DNA from: Clavaria fumosa | Taxonomy: Eukaryota > Basidiomycota > Agaricomycetes > Agaricales > Clavariaceae | DNA: 64,000 nucleotides | Direction: 5' to 3' | Assembly: GCA_951802425.1 (NCBI GenBank) | Contig: OX637800.1 | Coordinates: 2,232,001 to 2,296,000, forward strand | Shown here: positions 1 to 11,484 of the stretch, piece by piece | How the letters are laid out: each line of letters opens with the position of its first letter | Numbering within the stretch: position 1 is the stretch's first letter | Position numbers and translations under genes: made by a program | Notes under the pieces: model-generated | What the model was told of the DNA's origin: nothing | Database searches by the model: none | What the model saw: only the letters and a program-made list of their open reading frames with translations

Positions 1-1690
1 GATGTCAGCAAGCAGAAAGAAAGAATAAAAGAGAACGTACCAGTCGCGGATGATGTTGACCATGATGACAAGCAGGCAGCGGAGTGGGCCATCGATAAGC
101 GATAACCGATGAGGAAATACAGCTGTTTGCAAATGTTTGGAGGTGCGAGGAGCAGAGCGGGGAGCAGGCGGCGGGGAGCAGGGAGTGGGCAGCAACCAGG
201 GATGAGGTGGCGAGGAGGGAGTAGGGGGTGAGCAGGGAGCAGGCGGCAAGTGGCGAGCGGGGGGTGTACAGGGAGCAGGCAAGGACGAGGGAGCAGGCGG
301 CAAGGAGCGGGGAGCAGACAGCGAGGAGCGGGGAGCAGGCAGCGAGGAGCGGGGAGCCGGCGGCGAGGAGTGGGGAGCAGGCAGCGAGGGGCGGGCAGCA
401 GGCGGCGAGCAGGGGGCAGGCGGCGAAGAGCAGGGAGCAGGCAGCAGGCGGCGATAAGCGGGGAGCAGGCAGCGAGTGGTGAGCAGGTGGTGAGCAGGGA
501 GCAAGGGAGCAGGGGGCGAACAGGGAGCAGGCAGCAAGGAGCGGGGAGCAGGCAGCGAGAAGCGAGGAGCAGGCAGCGAGCAGCGAGGAGCAGGTGGCAA
601 GCAGTGAGGAGCAGGCGGTGAGCAGTGAGGAGCAGGTGGTGGGCAGCGAGGAGCAGGCGGCGAGCAGTGAGGAGCAGGCGGCGAGCGGGGGGTGAACAGC
701 GAGCGGCGAGTGGGGGGCGAACAGCGAGTGGTGAGCAGGCGGCGAACAGCGAGTGGTGAGCAGGCGGCGAACAGCGAGCGGTGAGTGGGGGGCGAACAGC
801 GAGTGGTGAGCAGGCAGTGAACAGCGAGCGGTGAGTGGGGGGCGAACAGCGAGTGGTGAGCAGGCGGCGAACAGCGAGTGGTGAGCAGGCGGCGAACAGC
901 GAGTGGTGAGCAGGCGGCGAACAGCGAGTGGTGAGCAGGCGGCGAACAGCGAGTGGTGAGCAGGCAGCAAACAGCGAGTGGTGAGCAGGCGGCGAACAGC
1001 GAGTGGTGAGCAGGCAGCAAACAGCGAGTGGTGAGCAGGCGGCGAACAGCGAGTGGTGAGCAGGCGGTGAACAGCGAGTGGTGAGCAGGCGGCGAGCAGT
1101 GAGGAGCAGGCGGCGAGCAGCGAGCGGCAAGCGGGGGGCGAACAGCGAGCAGGCAAGGACGAGGGAGCAGGCAGTGAGGAGCGGCGAGCAGGTGGTGAGC
1201 AGGGAGCAAGGGAGCAGGCAGCAAGCAGGGAGGAGCAAGCGGCGAGCAGCGAGCAGGGGCGAACAGAGCAGGCAGCGAGGAGTGGGGAGCAGGCAATGAG
1301 GAGCGGCGAGCAGCGAGCAGGGGCGAACAGAGCAGGCAGCGAGGAGTGGGGAGCAGGCAATGAGGAGCAGGGAGCAGGCAATAAGATGTCAGCAAGCAGA
1401 AAGAAAGAATAGAAGAGAACGTACCAGTCGTGGATGATGTGGACGACGATGACAAGCAGGCGGCGGAGTGGGCCATCGATAAGTGAGCAGGGGCGAACAG
1501 AGCAGGCAGTGAGGAGTGGGGAGCAGGCAATGAGGAGCAGGGAGCAAGCAATGAGATGTCAGCAAGCAGAAAGAAAGAAGAGAAGAGAATGTACCAGTTG
1601 CGGATGATGTTGACAACAACGACAAGCAGGCAGCGGAGTGGGCCATTGATAGTGAAAGCGATAACAAAATACAGCTGTTTGTAAATGTTT
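1..1690. repeat. Dispersed ~130-bp unit, three copies around a minisatellite
   Basis: The stretch beginning gatgtcagcaagcagaaag recurs three times, at about 1-140, 1385-1480 and 1556-1690. Copies one and three share an extra tail ending in acagctgtttg-aaatgtttgg; copy two breaks off after about 95 bp. Between copies one and two lies the minisatellite described separately. The arrangement suggests a larger tandem unit in which the minisatellite expanded. No gene is supported here: the long open frames on both strands come from the short-period repeat. Confidence 0.75.
170..1380. repeat. GC-rich minisatellite (~25-bp core)
   Basis: Imperfect repeats of a roughly 25-bp unit built from gagcaggcggcgaacagcg plus gagtggt. 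The array is most regular between about 720 and 1085. Elsewhere shorter variants (gagcaggcagcgaggagcg) dominate. The reverse complement of the same vocabulary reappears at 8700-8990, so this is a dispersed minisatellite family and not a coding region. Confidence 0.85.
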
Positions 1691-1761
1691 GGAGTCTGTG
1701 TCACAATGCACTTTTGTTCACCTAAAAGTTTCAATCATTACTCAATCAATTCTGAAGATAT

Positions 1762-3089
1762 TGTCAGAACCCATCCATTTTTCCTCAACCTGACAACTCT
1801 ATCACCACCCATGGACCTCCCGACATTCCCCTACCACCTCGCGAACCCCCCTACACTCTTCCGAAACCCGCTATCAACTTCTGAACACCTGTCAGGCCTC
1901 CATCATCTCCTCACGACACTCGCGACCATACTGCCATACTCGCGTCACCTCCCACCACCTCACCTTACACATACCCATCATTGAACCCACTATTCGATGC
2001 TCAACACGCTCTTACACGACTCCTGCAGCGGCATGTGACTTGCCGCGCAGCACACCGGCGCTACTCATGTTACCAGCGTTACTCACGTGACACACCGCCC
2101 AAGGACTGTCCAAGGTCACCTGCCCCACCAGCGCCGTCCACGTGACCGCTCGCATGACCTCGTGACCTTAACGATGAAACGCACCACCAGCAGTCAAGCT
2201 GTGTATTCTTTCAAATTATGTTCTCCCCTCTTCTTCTCAGTCATCTATAACTGCGTTAGCCTTGGACCAAATACCTCTGCTCAGTCGTAGTTACATATAT
2301 GCTTATTTAGTTAGGTCGCGACCCATGACCGGTCATGTTCGCGACCTTACCTATGCTTAGTTTACCCCTCGCGACCTTAGTAGAACATGCACACGGTCAC
2401 TCTACGACTAGTTATACCCCGTACTACTATAGTCTTGTTGCCCGGCGCTCTCTGTACTTTCCCTTTCTCGTTATACTCTCTGTACGTACGTATATATAAG
2501 TCTCGCATGTACTTACTGTACTCCAGACTTGATATTGACACATTATTGGTTTAAGCTTGAGGCCCGATGCCTTCTGAGCTTCGAACCAAGCGCAATTGAT
2601 AGTACTTGTCTCATTTGGTGACCAGATCGCACCAAAACACGTTCTACTTCCCTTCTATTTCGTCCTCTGTGCTCGCGCGACTCGTTCCCCCATCAGTTGG
2701 CAAAGTCATCGCCTTCAACCGACCTACTTATCAATATCATCGCAACCTCTTGCGACCTTCTCTATGTTGTCTATTTCCTTCATCTCATCTTTTTTCTCTT
2801 CTACGCTTCGTTGGTCGACTTCGCGACCATCTCAGCATTACGTGTTTCTCCCATCTCGCCAATTTCTTTCCTTACACTTTGTTGGTCGATCTCGCGACCC
2901 CCTCAGCGACCTACCCTTTCTCCCCAATTCGTCTTTTTCACTCTTACACTTTGTCTATCGACTTCGCAACCTTCTGGGACCGAGTATTGTCGATTATACT
3001 CAACAGTTGTCTGGTCTTAGCGAGTTCTCAAGCTCGGTCACCAATCAATCAACTTCAATACTAGTCGCGAGACGGGACAGGTCCTAACA
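1762..3089 (+). mobile_element. Solo LTR, same family as element IV
   Basis: A 1328-bp LTR beginning TGTCAGAACCC and ending GGTCCTAACA, flanked by a perfect 5-bp TSD, GATAT (1757-1761 and 3090-3094). It is in plus orientation and matches the LTRs of element IV, which lie on the minus strand. It contains the TATATATAA promoter near 2489 and, about 30 bp further on, the AGACTTGATATT segment that in element IV is complementary to the primer-binding site. No internal region remains, so it is a solo LTR left by LTR-LTR recombination. It is rich in the TCGCGA word typical of this family. Confidence 0.9.
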
Positions 3090-3094
3090 GATAT

Positions 3095-3589
3095 CAATGA
3101 GTGAAAATAACTATTCTTCATGAGAAAGAGAGCTCTAGGGCCCTGTAAAAAGAATGAAGCAATTTGGTTGAGTTTTGAAAAAGCTGAGTGGCATATTATA
3201 CCTTGTAAATTCACCAGAGCATATGCATGACTACAACTACAATGTGTATGTGCATGCTCCTCACCCTAACCCTTCTTCACCATCATCTGCATCTGCACAC
3301 ATGCTTGTGTCCAGCTTTGCACATTATTCACCTTACCTTCAATTTGCCCTCACCTTCATCACACCTTAATCACTGATTTCATTAGGTCACCTTTAACACT
3401 ATTATTGCTTTCACTTCCAGTTTACATTTGTGCAATAGCAATTGTTATTAGTCTGCCATTTAATCCAAACAAGAACCAGAGGTGAAAGAAATAAACTACA
3501 GACACAAAGGCAAAAGGAATGGGAAGGGAGGAGAGAGAGGAGAGAGAGGGAGGGGAAGAGGAAGAGGGGTGGGGGGAAGGGAGAGAGAG
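3095..3589. other. No gene seen
   Basis: AT-richer spacer between the solo LTR and the purine tract. Short open frames have no coding character or recognisable motif. Confidence 0.5.
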
Positions 3590-3866
3590 GAGAGGGAGAG
3601 AGGAGAGGGAGAGGGAGAGGGAGAGGGAGAGGGAGAGGGAGAGGGAGAGGGAGAGGGAGAGGGAGAGGGAGAGGGAGAGGGAGAGGGAGAGGGAGAGGGA
3701 GAGGGAGAGGGAGAGGGAGAGGGAGAGGGAGAGGGAGAGGGAGAGGGAGAGGGAGAGGGAGAGGGAGAGGGAGAGGGAGAGGGAGAGGGAGAGGGAGAGG
3801 GAGAGGGAGAGGGAGAGGGAGAGGGAGAGGGAGAGGGAGAGGGAGAGGGAGAGGGAGAGGGAGAGG
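3590..3866. repeat. (GGGAGA)n hexanucleotide microsatellite
   Basis: About 275 bp of near-perfect gggaga repeat, preceded from about 3515 by a degenerate purine-rich lead-in. All six frames are open, giving artefactual RG, GE and RE dipeptide ORFs on plus and PL, LS and SP ORFs on minus. A pure polypurine/polypyrimidine tract of this length can adopt triplex or G-rich structures (established property of such tracts). Confidence 0.95.
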
Positions 3867-4061
3867 CATGATGCATTCAATGTGCGACAGCATAAAATGG
3901 GCAATACATTCAACTCTGAACAAGTCGCAGCAACTTTGTGTGTATATGAGTTGAGTTCACAGATTTGCTCCTGCCTCCTCAATAAACTTGTAAAAAGAAT
4001 GAAAAATATTTATAAAATGGCAATTAATAATGCCTGTAACCATTTTGTTTTTATTACAAAA

Positions 4062-6227
4062 CTAATTAGATGCCAAAATAACAAGCCACTGAATGTTGAA
4101 AGACAATTGTTTAAGGTAATCCTTACCCACCCACGTATTGGCAGTATAGCCCACAAGACACAAGCTACCAGCAGGGTCACGTTTGAAAGGTTTCAAGTCT
4201 CAATGCAAATGTTGCAGTTGGGTCATCTTGAAAAGGCCCTTCCTCCCATCATACATAGGAACTGATAAGGGTGTGAGATATAAATGAAATGAAATGAAGT
4301 ATTATTTACCATCATCACCGAAGTTGAGAGCACCCCTGACAGGAACTGTGCCTCCAGACACCTTCACGGGTGATGATGGACTCAACCCATTATTACCAGA
4401 AAACAGTTGGCTAATGCCAGACACTGTTCTAGGTTGATCTGTATTATCTGTCAGATCTGTAGACGGAGGCACAGATAGCATAATAAACATGCCTTCCCTG
4501 GGCCTAGCCCTAGTGCTGAAGGTAACTGCATCTTCATATATTTGAGCCCTCAATTCTCGCTCTCCAAAGACCATGCAGAAGAATGCACAGAAACGCTCCC
4601 ATTCCTGTTGGCATAAGACACCATTGATCTGACGAAACATTGCTGAAGTGTTGCGGTCTGTTAGGTCAGCTCTGGTCACAACCACCACAGATGCGAATAC
4701 AGCATATTGGAATGTCGCAGAGGCATTAACAGACAGGGCGTAAGTTGCAGATCGCTGACTGTCCAAAGACAGCTGTTGGGGTTTAATGCTGTTCGGTGAA
4801 GCCCGAGATGGATTAACAAATATCCCTGCAGAGGAGAATGTAATCGCATCAATGATGGCGCTACACATTTGCATTAATTCAGTTTGTTGCCTGAATTGAG
4901 TTACAAAGCTGACCTCATATTCAGGATAGAAAATACATTTGGAACCATGCTGACAGCGAAGGGACCAACAGGGTTGGGGCCATTCGTAACTGTGCTGAGA
5001 ACACCCAATCTAAAAATCCAAGGTTAGTAATCTGTATGTGAGAAGTAAAAGACGTTGTACCGGAGGTTGGGTAAATTCTTGTATGTGTCTTTAAGCAGGG
5101 GATCGAAGAGCTTTGGGTTGGTCACCTCACACACAGAGGGAAGATTTCTGTTTGCAGCGTCTGCACGATTGTCACTAAAAAATGTGTCAGAAATAAGAGA
5201 ACATGTAATTGAATAAGACGTACTCTTCAATCAAGTCTTCCAAGTAGACTGTCTTTTTATCGAGGTATTCCACTTCCCCATCACCCTTAGAGCTGCCCCT
5301 GAGATGTCAGACTATTGACCATTTAACTCAAAATGCAAAGGCGAGGGTACATACGTTGGAATGCTGTGGCCTACAGGGTGTCGCATTGCCTTAGGTGACC
5401 TGAAACATGTGGGTAAGTATGCGAATCCAAAAGCTACTATGTAACTTAACTTACTTTGAAATTACAACTTGAACTTTCTTAGATGTGCGTTCAGGTGTAG
5501 GAGACACAGGGGGGGTGTGGCCATCATCAATGTCTGTGTCTCCATCACTACAAGATGTTTCAATCTGTAATGATGCCATGAGGATACAATGTGACACACT
5601 GGCTGCCCTCTTCAACATCAACAATCAGATGTGATTTCTTGAATAACCTTACAGCTAGAGTGAGAATGAAGGGGAGTCAGAGTAGAATTCTACCCACATC
5701 TTAGCTCGCTTCAGAGTTCTAAGGGAAGGAGTCAGGCATGAGAATAGCACAGGAAATGTCACCTACTTCAGTGCATTGTCAGATTCTGGGGAGGAAGCAA
5801 GGTGACGCTTGCCACTAAATGAATCATGCCAAGGGTGTAAATGTGAAATCAAATCTGAAAGGAAGTAACTTCATGACACTGACCATTTCAAAGGGCTTGA
5901 GGGTGAAGAAGCAGCCTTCCCAGTATCAGCGTCACTGTCAGAGATAGAAATCCTGAATTACAGGTGAGGCAAGAACTCTTAAGGGTGGGAAAAGACAGCA
6001 CGTAGTATCTATATCGCTGAAAGATGATTCAGCTTTGGGCAGCCATATCATGCAGACCGGCCTACCTCTCCACCGCAACACAACTGTTGGGCAATTGACT
6101 TTTCCCTTGTTTCAAGGGTGATCTGCAATGGAAAAGTTAGATCATGGGTTGGGCATAACAGCCAGAAGAATAATACATACGTCGAAGGGGTTGCAGCAGA
6201 CTTGGGAGGTCTACGACGAGATGGCAT
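4062..6227 (-). CDS. Multi-exon hypothetical protein (fungal repeat-associated type)
   Basis: A spliced minus-strand gene. The start ATG is at 6227 (MPSRRRPPKSAATPST) and the last in-frame stop is TAG at 4062-4064. Introns of about 50-60 bp with GT-AG ends are visible between 6175 and 4260. The longest exon encodes about 190 residues upstream of 4302; the final exon encodes a tail with PMYDGRKG and LVGYTANTW. One in-frame TGA lies in the last exon between His and Asp, explained by CGA-to-TGA. No catalytic motif was recognised. From memory, similar C-terminal tails occur in families of hypothetical proteins expanded in mushroom genomes (inference). The gene is divergent from the plus-strand gene at 7223. 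It may be a decaying member of a mobile or multigene family. Confidence 0.55.
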
Positions 6228-6612
6228 GGCCAAACCAGCAATGAACCCAAGAAAACGATATTTGGGAGAGAGGGCCTCTGAGGGATGACCAGAACGTACA
6301 AGAAGGGGGAGCTGAGGAATAATTTAAACGCAGTCTGAAGGTATAAAAGCGTTTTCAGATGGTAGTTGACTTTATTCCAAAGGAAAAGTCATACCATTTC
6401 AGAGGCCAGACAGGCCCTGTGCCTGCAGGGTCATAATGACAGTCTTTCGCAGAAGAAGCTTCTAGCTTCTTCAATCAACAAGTTTGAATGCCGCGCGCCT
6501 CAGAAGTTTGAATGTGTGGGTGAAATATGAAAGGGTCAGTGCGTGAAAAATCACATTTAGGATAAGGAAAAATACACCAACTAACCTAGAACTGACTAAA
6601 ATGCTTGTTTAG

Positions 6613-7033
6613 GGTTTTTCAGGGACAGGATGGACGTCCATCAGAAATTAGTCCTTATCCAATTGAGGTGAGAAGGTGCATTGCACATGCTTGCTATTGG
6701 AGCGGGGAAGATAGGGCTGCTAAGGACATTCTAAGAAGAATATTGCTTACCAAATGTAGCAGGCACAGCCAGACATAGTCAGGGTACAGGTGTGTTAGAC
6801 AGCAACAGACCTTACAGACCAAGACATTTAGAGTGATCCAGGGACAGAATGGATATCCATCAGAAAGTAGTCCCTATCCAATTGAGGTGAGAATGTGCAT
6901 TGCACATGCTTGCTATCAGAGCGGTCAGGGCAGGGTCATTAATCATATTCTAAAAAGAATCTTGCTTACAAAATGTAGCATATGGAGCCATAGTCTGGGT
7001 GCAGGTGCTTTAGATGGCAATAGAGCCCTGAGG
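6613..7033. repeat. Diverged tandem duplication (~219-bp period)
   Basis: Two adjacent copies, about 6613-6811 and 6832-7033, share cagggacag-atgga, tatccaattgaggtgag and tgcattgcacatgcttgcta in the same order. Divergence is mostly transitions. The duplication lies between the two divergent genes and could include part of an exon or promoter. No function can be read. Confidence 0.7.
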
Positions 7034-7222
7034 CTGAATGAAGAAAGAAAAAAAAAGGACAGTAAAGAGGGTGAAAAAAAAGGCTCCCCTCCGAAGAACT
7101 CACGCACTCTCTCTTTACACACCTCTCACACTTATTGTCACGTCCCATGAACAGATTTTATCAAAGCAGAGCAGCTGGTAAGCTCAATTTTTTCATAAGT
7201 GAAGAGACACTGAGTTGCGCCA

Positions 7223-8310
7223 ATGGCAGCTGAGAGGCTGGAGGCTGAGGCAACTGCTCAACATGAAGGACCCCTTCAGTCGAGATATCTGAGCACTTTG
7301 ACGAAGGTAAGGTCAAATATGTCAGCGAAGACCAGACACTCACAAGAAGGCAGAGCTATCTTGATACTCCTCTATTTCAAGTGTGGTATGAAGGTAGTAC
7401 TCATCAGTATGAATTGGTGAAAGCTGGGTCTGTGGACGAACCTGAGGACATCACACTGCGTTTGACTGGAGTCATCATCCATTGCCGTTTGCCTCCCATC
7501 TTGGAAACACCCAAGTAAGCTGTTTACAAGGATTCAAGCTTTGACTCACATTATTCTTTCGCAGAGAACTGAAGAACCTGCTCCAAGAAGTGACTGTCAC
7601 GGGTTTAGACACACAAAAGTTCAAAGCGGCCATGGAGGGAATAGTCGCCATTCACAGCACCTTTACCAAGCGTATCTATTCTGGCCATTTGCTAGATTGG
7701 ACTCCACAGGTCATCAATGGATGGAAGAGTATCAGAGCTGGTAGCCGATACTTTACCACTGGCCCAGCATCTGCAGATGCAGAGATCGTTCCTTTCCTTT
7801 CATCAGTTGATCCAGAAGGTATCTTGGGGTCAGTGGATAAACACAGGTTCCGCCATACTATCGACAACGATGTAGGCTACTTCAAGAGGGAGGCGAAGGG
7901 CAATCAGAAATTCAAGTATGTCATCATAATATCAGTTAATTATAAGTCAAACAGTTTACAGATCTGAAGGTACATACCCACCAGCCCTGACGTATTCTCC
8001 ATAGGAGATATTGTGGAGATAAGGGTTTCATTTCGTGCTGTACCCATCAGTTCACAACCAAGACGTCTGAAGATGGGTATTATCCTTCGATCGCTGGCTT
8101 TGATTGACAATTCCTTTACCAAAGTGAGTAATGCTTTAAGGAATGTCCATATAAATGAACTTCAGTTACCTTTCAGGAAGTGTCACTTGCCCTTGCACGG
8201 TCTCAATTGGAGGCACCGCAAGCCAACAAATCACTAAAAAGAAAATTGAATTTCTCAGACAATGAGAGTGAATCTGAGGGTGAGGAGTGCCTCACAAGGC
8301 TGAGAATTTA
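7223..8310 (+). CDS. Multi-exon hypothetical protein, divergent partner
   Basis: A spliced plus-strand gene starting near ATG 7223 (MAAERLEAEATAQ). Exons are separated by GT-AG introns, for example gtaagctg...ttcgcag (about 7515-7564) and gtgagtaa...tttcag (about 8125-8176). Exon text includes LRLTGVIIHCRLPP, a block around GLDTQKFKAAMEGIVAIHS, then GDIVEIRVSFRAVP and MGIILRSLALIDNSF near the C terminus. The tail is acidic (NESESEGEE), ending LRI-stop near 8310. No known domain was recognised. It is divergent from the 4062-6227 gene, with the tandem duplication between them. The exact 5' exon boundaries are uncertain. Confidence 0.55.
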
Positions 8311-8699
8311 GGAAGTATGCAGAGTTGGCGCATTGTGGATGGATCCTTTACTTCACATTACAATGAGGATATATGTTAATTAATGATATCTTGAGTAGCG
8401 CATAAATAATATATTTTATAGCCACTCACTCCAAGGATACAGAAGGTTTTGGCAGGTGAGGTGTTAGCAGAGAGGTGTTGATATTGAGGTGTTGGAGTGA
8501 GGTGCTGCAATGGCAGTGAGGCCTGCGAGGTGAGGATAGTAATGCAGCTTGGAAAAAAAAAAGCTTACCTAATCTGGTTGGCTCGTCACCGCACCCACTT
8601 ACTGTCGCCCACTCCCCACTCGTTACCCACTCGTTACCTCCCACTCCCCACTCATTACCTCTGTCACCCCCTAGTCGCTGCTCGCCATCGCCATCTCTG
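8311..8699. other. No gene seen; start of repeat tract
   Basis: 3' flank of the preceding gene followed by gaggtgttg-type short repeats and ccactccccactc repeats that lead into the minisatellite. No coding feature. Confidence 0.5.
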
Positions 8700-8990
8700 C
8701 CCAATCCCTACTCGCTGTGGCTGCCCACCCCCCCTCATCGCCGCCTGCTCCCCACTGCTTGCCACCTACTCCCTGCTGCTCGCCACCTACTCCCTGCTGC
8801 TCGCTGCCTGCTCCCCGCTGCTCGCTGCCTGCTCCCCGCTGCCTGCTCCCTGCTGCTCGCTGCCTGCTCCCCGCTGCTCCCCGCTGCTTGCCACCTACTC
8901 CCCGCTCCTCGCTGCCTGCTCCCCGCTGCTCCCCGCCTGCTCCCTGCCTGCTCCCTGCCTGCTCCCCGCCTGCTCGCTGCCTGCTCCCTT
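8700..8990. repeat. Minisatellite, inverse orientation of the 170-1380 array
   Basis: Repeats of ctccccgctgctcgctgcctg and variants, the reverse complement of the words in the first array. The ORFs in both strands here are repeat artefacts. Confidence 0.8.
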
Positions 8991-9344
8991 TCAGGCACGG
9001 TGCGCCGGCAGGACTCAAAGCCACACTGGCTTCCTCGCCTTTCGCAATACCACCTCTCTGAGGCACCCCCAGCCCTTTGGTCCCATCTGGGGATGTGCCT
9101 TTCAGGCACGGTGCGCCGGCAGGACTCAAAGCCATACTGGCTTCCTCGCCTTTTGCAATACCACCTCTCTGAGGCACCCCAGCCCTTCGGTCCCCTCTGG
9201 GGATGTGCCTTTCAGGCATGGCATGCCGGCAGGACTCAAAGCCATACTGGCTTCCTCGCCTTTCGCAATACCACCTCTCTGAGGCACCCCCAGCCCTTCG
9301 GTCCCCTCTGGGGATGTGCCTTTCAGGCACAGTGCGCTGGCAGG
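8991..9344. repeat. 111-bp tandem repeat, three units plus partial fourth
   Basis: Units begin with tcaggca at 8991, 9102, 9212 and 9323, a period of 110-111 bp, differing by a few transitions. A dispersed single copy of the same unit sits at about 44717-44815. The array ends exactly at the LTR that starts at 9345. Confidence 0.9.
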
Positions 9345-10003
9345 TGTCACGGTCCTAACAAGGTTAGCGGCGAAGGGGTTAGCGGAGCGGAGTGGAGATA
9401 TTCTATCGGAGTCCGGTCGGAGTCCGATATCGGAGAAACGGAGAAGTAAACAAGAGGAAGAGAGACTTATGGGACTGCAGCCTCAACGTATGTGTTGTGC
9501 CACCGCGTATATACGTGTCCCTATTTATCAAACAAGAACAATACCTAAGGGAGGATCAGAACACAAGTCAAAACTCCGAAGTTGATCGGAGTCCGTCGGA
9601 GTTGGTCAGAGTTGGTCGGATGACGTGGAGAACGTCGAGGACAATGAGGACGAAAGCTCAGAGATGTTTTTAGGATCAAGAGACATTAATATTTGAACTA
9701 AGGAGCAGGAAGATACAGGTGGAAACTTATACTGCAAGGACAGAGTATAGGAGTAATGTGAAACAATGTACATATCAAATTACTAGGAGAGTTTCACCAC
9801 ATGTGCCTGTGCAATTTTCATGGAACAAAGAAACAACAACAAAAGCGACTCCCATGGGTCAAGGGTATCCTCTCAATAGTAAACAGAATGAGGGGATGGA
9901 GGGAGAAGGTTCTAGAACGAAGTCCGAATGGTTCGAAGGTCGGCGGAGTAAAGTCCGATGAAGATGCGGAGCGGATCGGAGTTGGTACGGAGCTCGGAGT
10001 AAC
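9345..10003 (-). mobile_element. Truncated LTR related to solo LTR 22387-23108
   Basis: Starts tgtcacggtcctaacaagg and is highly similar to the complete solo LTR at 22387-23108 for about 650 bp, then breaks at ggagctcggagt and passes directly into retrotransposon RT sequence. The promoter-like TATA reads on the minus strand. No TSD was found because one end is missing. The family is related to the LTRs of element VI (cggagtccg words; the ttcaaatattaa / ttcgaatattaa block). Confidence 0.75.
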
Positions 10004-10004
10004 G

Positions 10005-10524
10005 ATTGTTTCAGGGGTGCAGATTGTCGTTTTCTTGCCATTAAAGGTTCCTCCGACTTTCTTGACTCGTTGGAGCACCTGGTTGACATTATTCAAATGC
10101 TCCCAAATGAACTGCCGTATTTGCAGATTCTCTGGGATCGTCTCATAAGTGCCATCTGGAAGCTCATATCGGGTTTCCAGGCCCTTAATCACTACATCGT
10201 CTACAAATGGGATGGTGATGTGCAGAATTTCGTCTTGCAAGATATGCGTGATGTCTCCATGCATAATTTGCGTTGCGTTCGTGTATCCCATCAGGACACA
10301 AGTGAGCCGTTTGGCTCCGAGAGGGGTTTGAAACATGGTAAGGTCACAGCTTCACTCGTCGAGAGACCGTTGATCAAAGGAGATGAATAAATTGAGTGTT
10401 CCATAGCATCCGTGTCCGGCAAATGATTCCGCAAAAACCTCCATTATTGGGGGAACCACCGAGTCACCAATAGTGACTTTATTCAATGGCTGTAGGTTGT
10501 GTATGAGTTGAAGAGACTTTCCGT
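10005..10524 (-). pseudogene. Gypsy reverse transcriptase fragment (element V, distal half)
   Basis: The minus-strand frame carries RT palm motifs: PLNKVTIGDS, FQTPLGAKRL, then FVDDVVIKG (the YxDD-type catalytic box), then GGTFNGKKTTICTPE. It continues directly from the fragment at 16428-16705: removing chromovirus I and one TSD copy restores the reading WFCVLKKDGKSLQLI across the junction. It contains at least one TGA stop and is cut off at 10005 by the truncated LTR. It belongs to a non-chromoviral Gypsy polyprotein type common in Agaricomycetes (from memory). Confidence 0.85.
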
Positions 10525-10529
10525 CTTTC

Positions 10530-10834
10530 TGTCAGGATCACTTACCTAAGCACATAAGAAAGGTCAGGATGAGATTGCGAAAGGGAAGCGGGAAGGTCGT
10601 GGGAAAGTCACGTGACCCGGACGGGTGGTGGATTACATAATACGGAAGTCACGTGACCCGGGCCTGGACACATCACGTGACTCACGGGGTCCGAGCGTGG
10701 GAACGCCGGCAACTCCCGGGGTTCCCGCTATATATACTACGTCTTTTTCCTACTTGTACCCTTTTCCCCTTATGTTAGTATCGTCATCATCGACCTTATG
10801 TTAAGTTGTGTGAACCGTGAGACTAAGTCTGACA
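10530..10834 (+). repeat. Element I 5' LTR
   Basis: TG...CA ends. TATATA at 10729-10734. The segment ATGTTAGTAT at 10772-10781, about 43 bp downstream, is the exact reverse complement of the PBS at 10837-10846. CACGTGAC palindromes occur three times in the U3 part. Confidence 0.93.
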
Positions 10835-10836
10835 CA

Positions 10837-10846
10837 ATACTAACAT
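10837..10846 (+). promoter_or_regulatory. Self-priming PBS of element I
   Basis: ATACTAACAT, two bases after the 5' LTR, is the reverse complement of LTR bases 10772-10781. It lacks the TGG start expected of a tRNA-complementary PBS. The arrangement matches the Tf1/sushi self-primer mechanism (established for Tf1; inferred here). Confidence 0.75.
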
Positions 10847-11484
10847 CAACCCCTGTCCGCCCTAGCCCCGTGTCCTAACCCGGCTAGCCTGGACCCCTAT
10901 CTCAAACTGTCACACTCTGTGACAGCTTATCCCCCTCATCCTCTTTCTCTTTACCCTGCCCACGGTGTGCAACAGAACTGTGTGAAATTTTTACTGTGTG
11001 TAGATACACGTGACCAGACCCAGAGGAAGTCTACTGTGACCCTCCCCTAGTGCTACCGAGTGCCAAAGGCCCGGAACCTTGTTTTACAGCTACGTACCAG
11101 TGAATCACTTAGTGTACAGGGCAAGGAAAGGCCCTACATAGTTTTCTGTAGTTTCCTGGTCCAGTGGACAGGGCCCTTGCTCTGTGACCATTGTCAGAAG
11201 GGCACACGGGCAACTCACTAGGAGTTGTGGAGTGACCACCTGGGACACCATTTGGACCCCACGCTAGCAACAAGTTTTATAGAATAAGAGTTCTATAAGT
11301 ACCTAGATACATAGAGAGCAGCCTGAGAGGACAGGACTGCTAAGAGATCGAAGAAATCCTGAGTGCCCAAGGCCTGGAATTTTATTTACAGCGTCTGCGT
11401 CCGAGACCGGGTCGAGCCCAGCTCCCCCCCGATTCCCCCGTTACTGACGTCCCCGAAACCCCATCACCACCACCAGGGTCTGTG
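10847..11484. other. Element I leader, no ORF recognised
   Basis: About 640 bp between PBS and the gag ATG. The gag frame is open for some distance upstream of the ATG (proline-rich), and a tttatttacag acceptor-like site lies near 11390, so a leader intron is possible but not demonstrated. Confidence 0.45.

Noticed and set aside
720..1085. Regular short repeats resembling a CRISPR array
   Set aside because: Repeats are contiguous without unique spacers, no cas genes, and the sequence is eukaryotic.
5..1381. Long open frame of Cys/Ser/Leu/Ala-rich repeats on the minus strand (458 aa)
   Set aside because: Product of the minisatellite; all frames on both strands are open, with no start context or domain.
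3411..4265. Dipeptide-repeat ORFs (LP, SP, LS, RG, GE, RE)
   Set aside because: Translation of the GGGAGA microsatellite in six frames.
8497..9449. Overlapping ORFs on both strands (up to 261 aa)
   Set aside because: They span minisatellite and 111-bp repeats and continue into an LTR; no domain.
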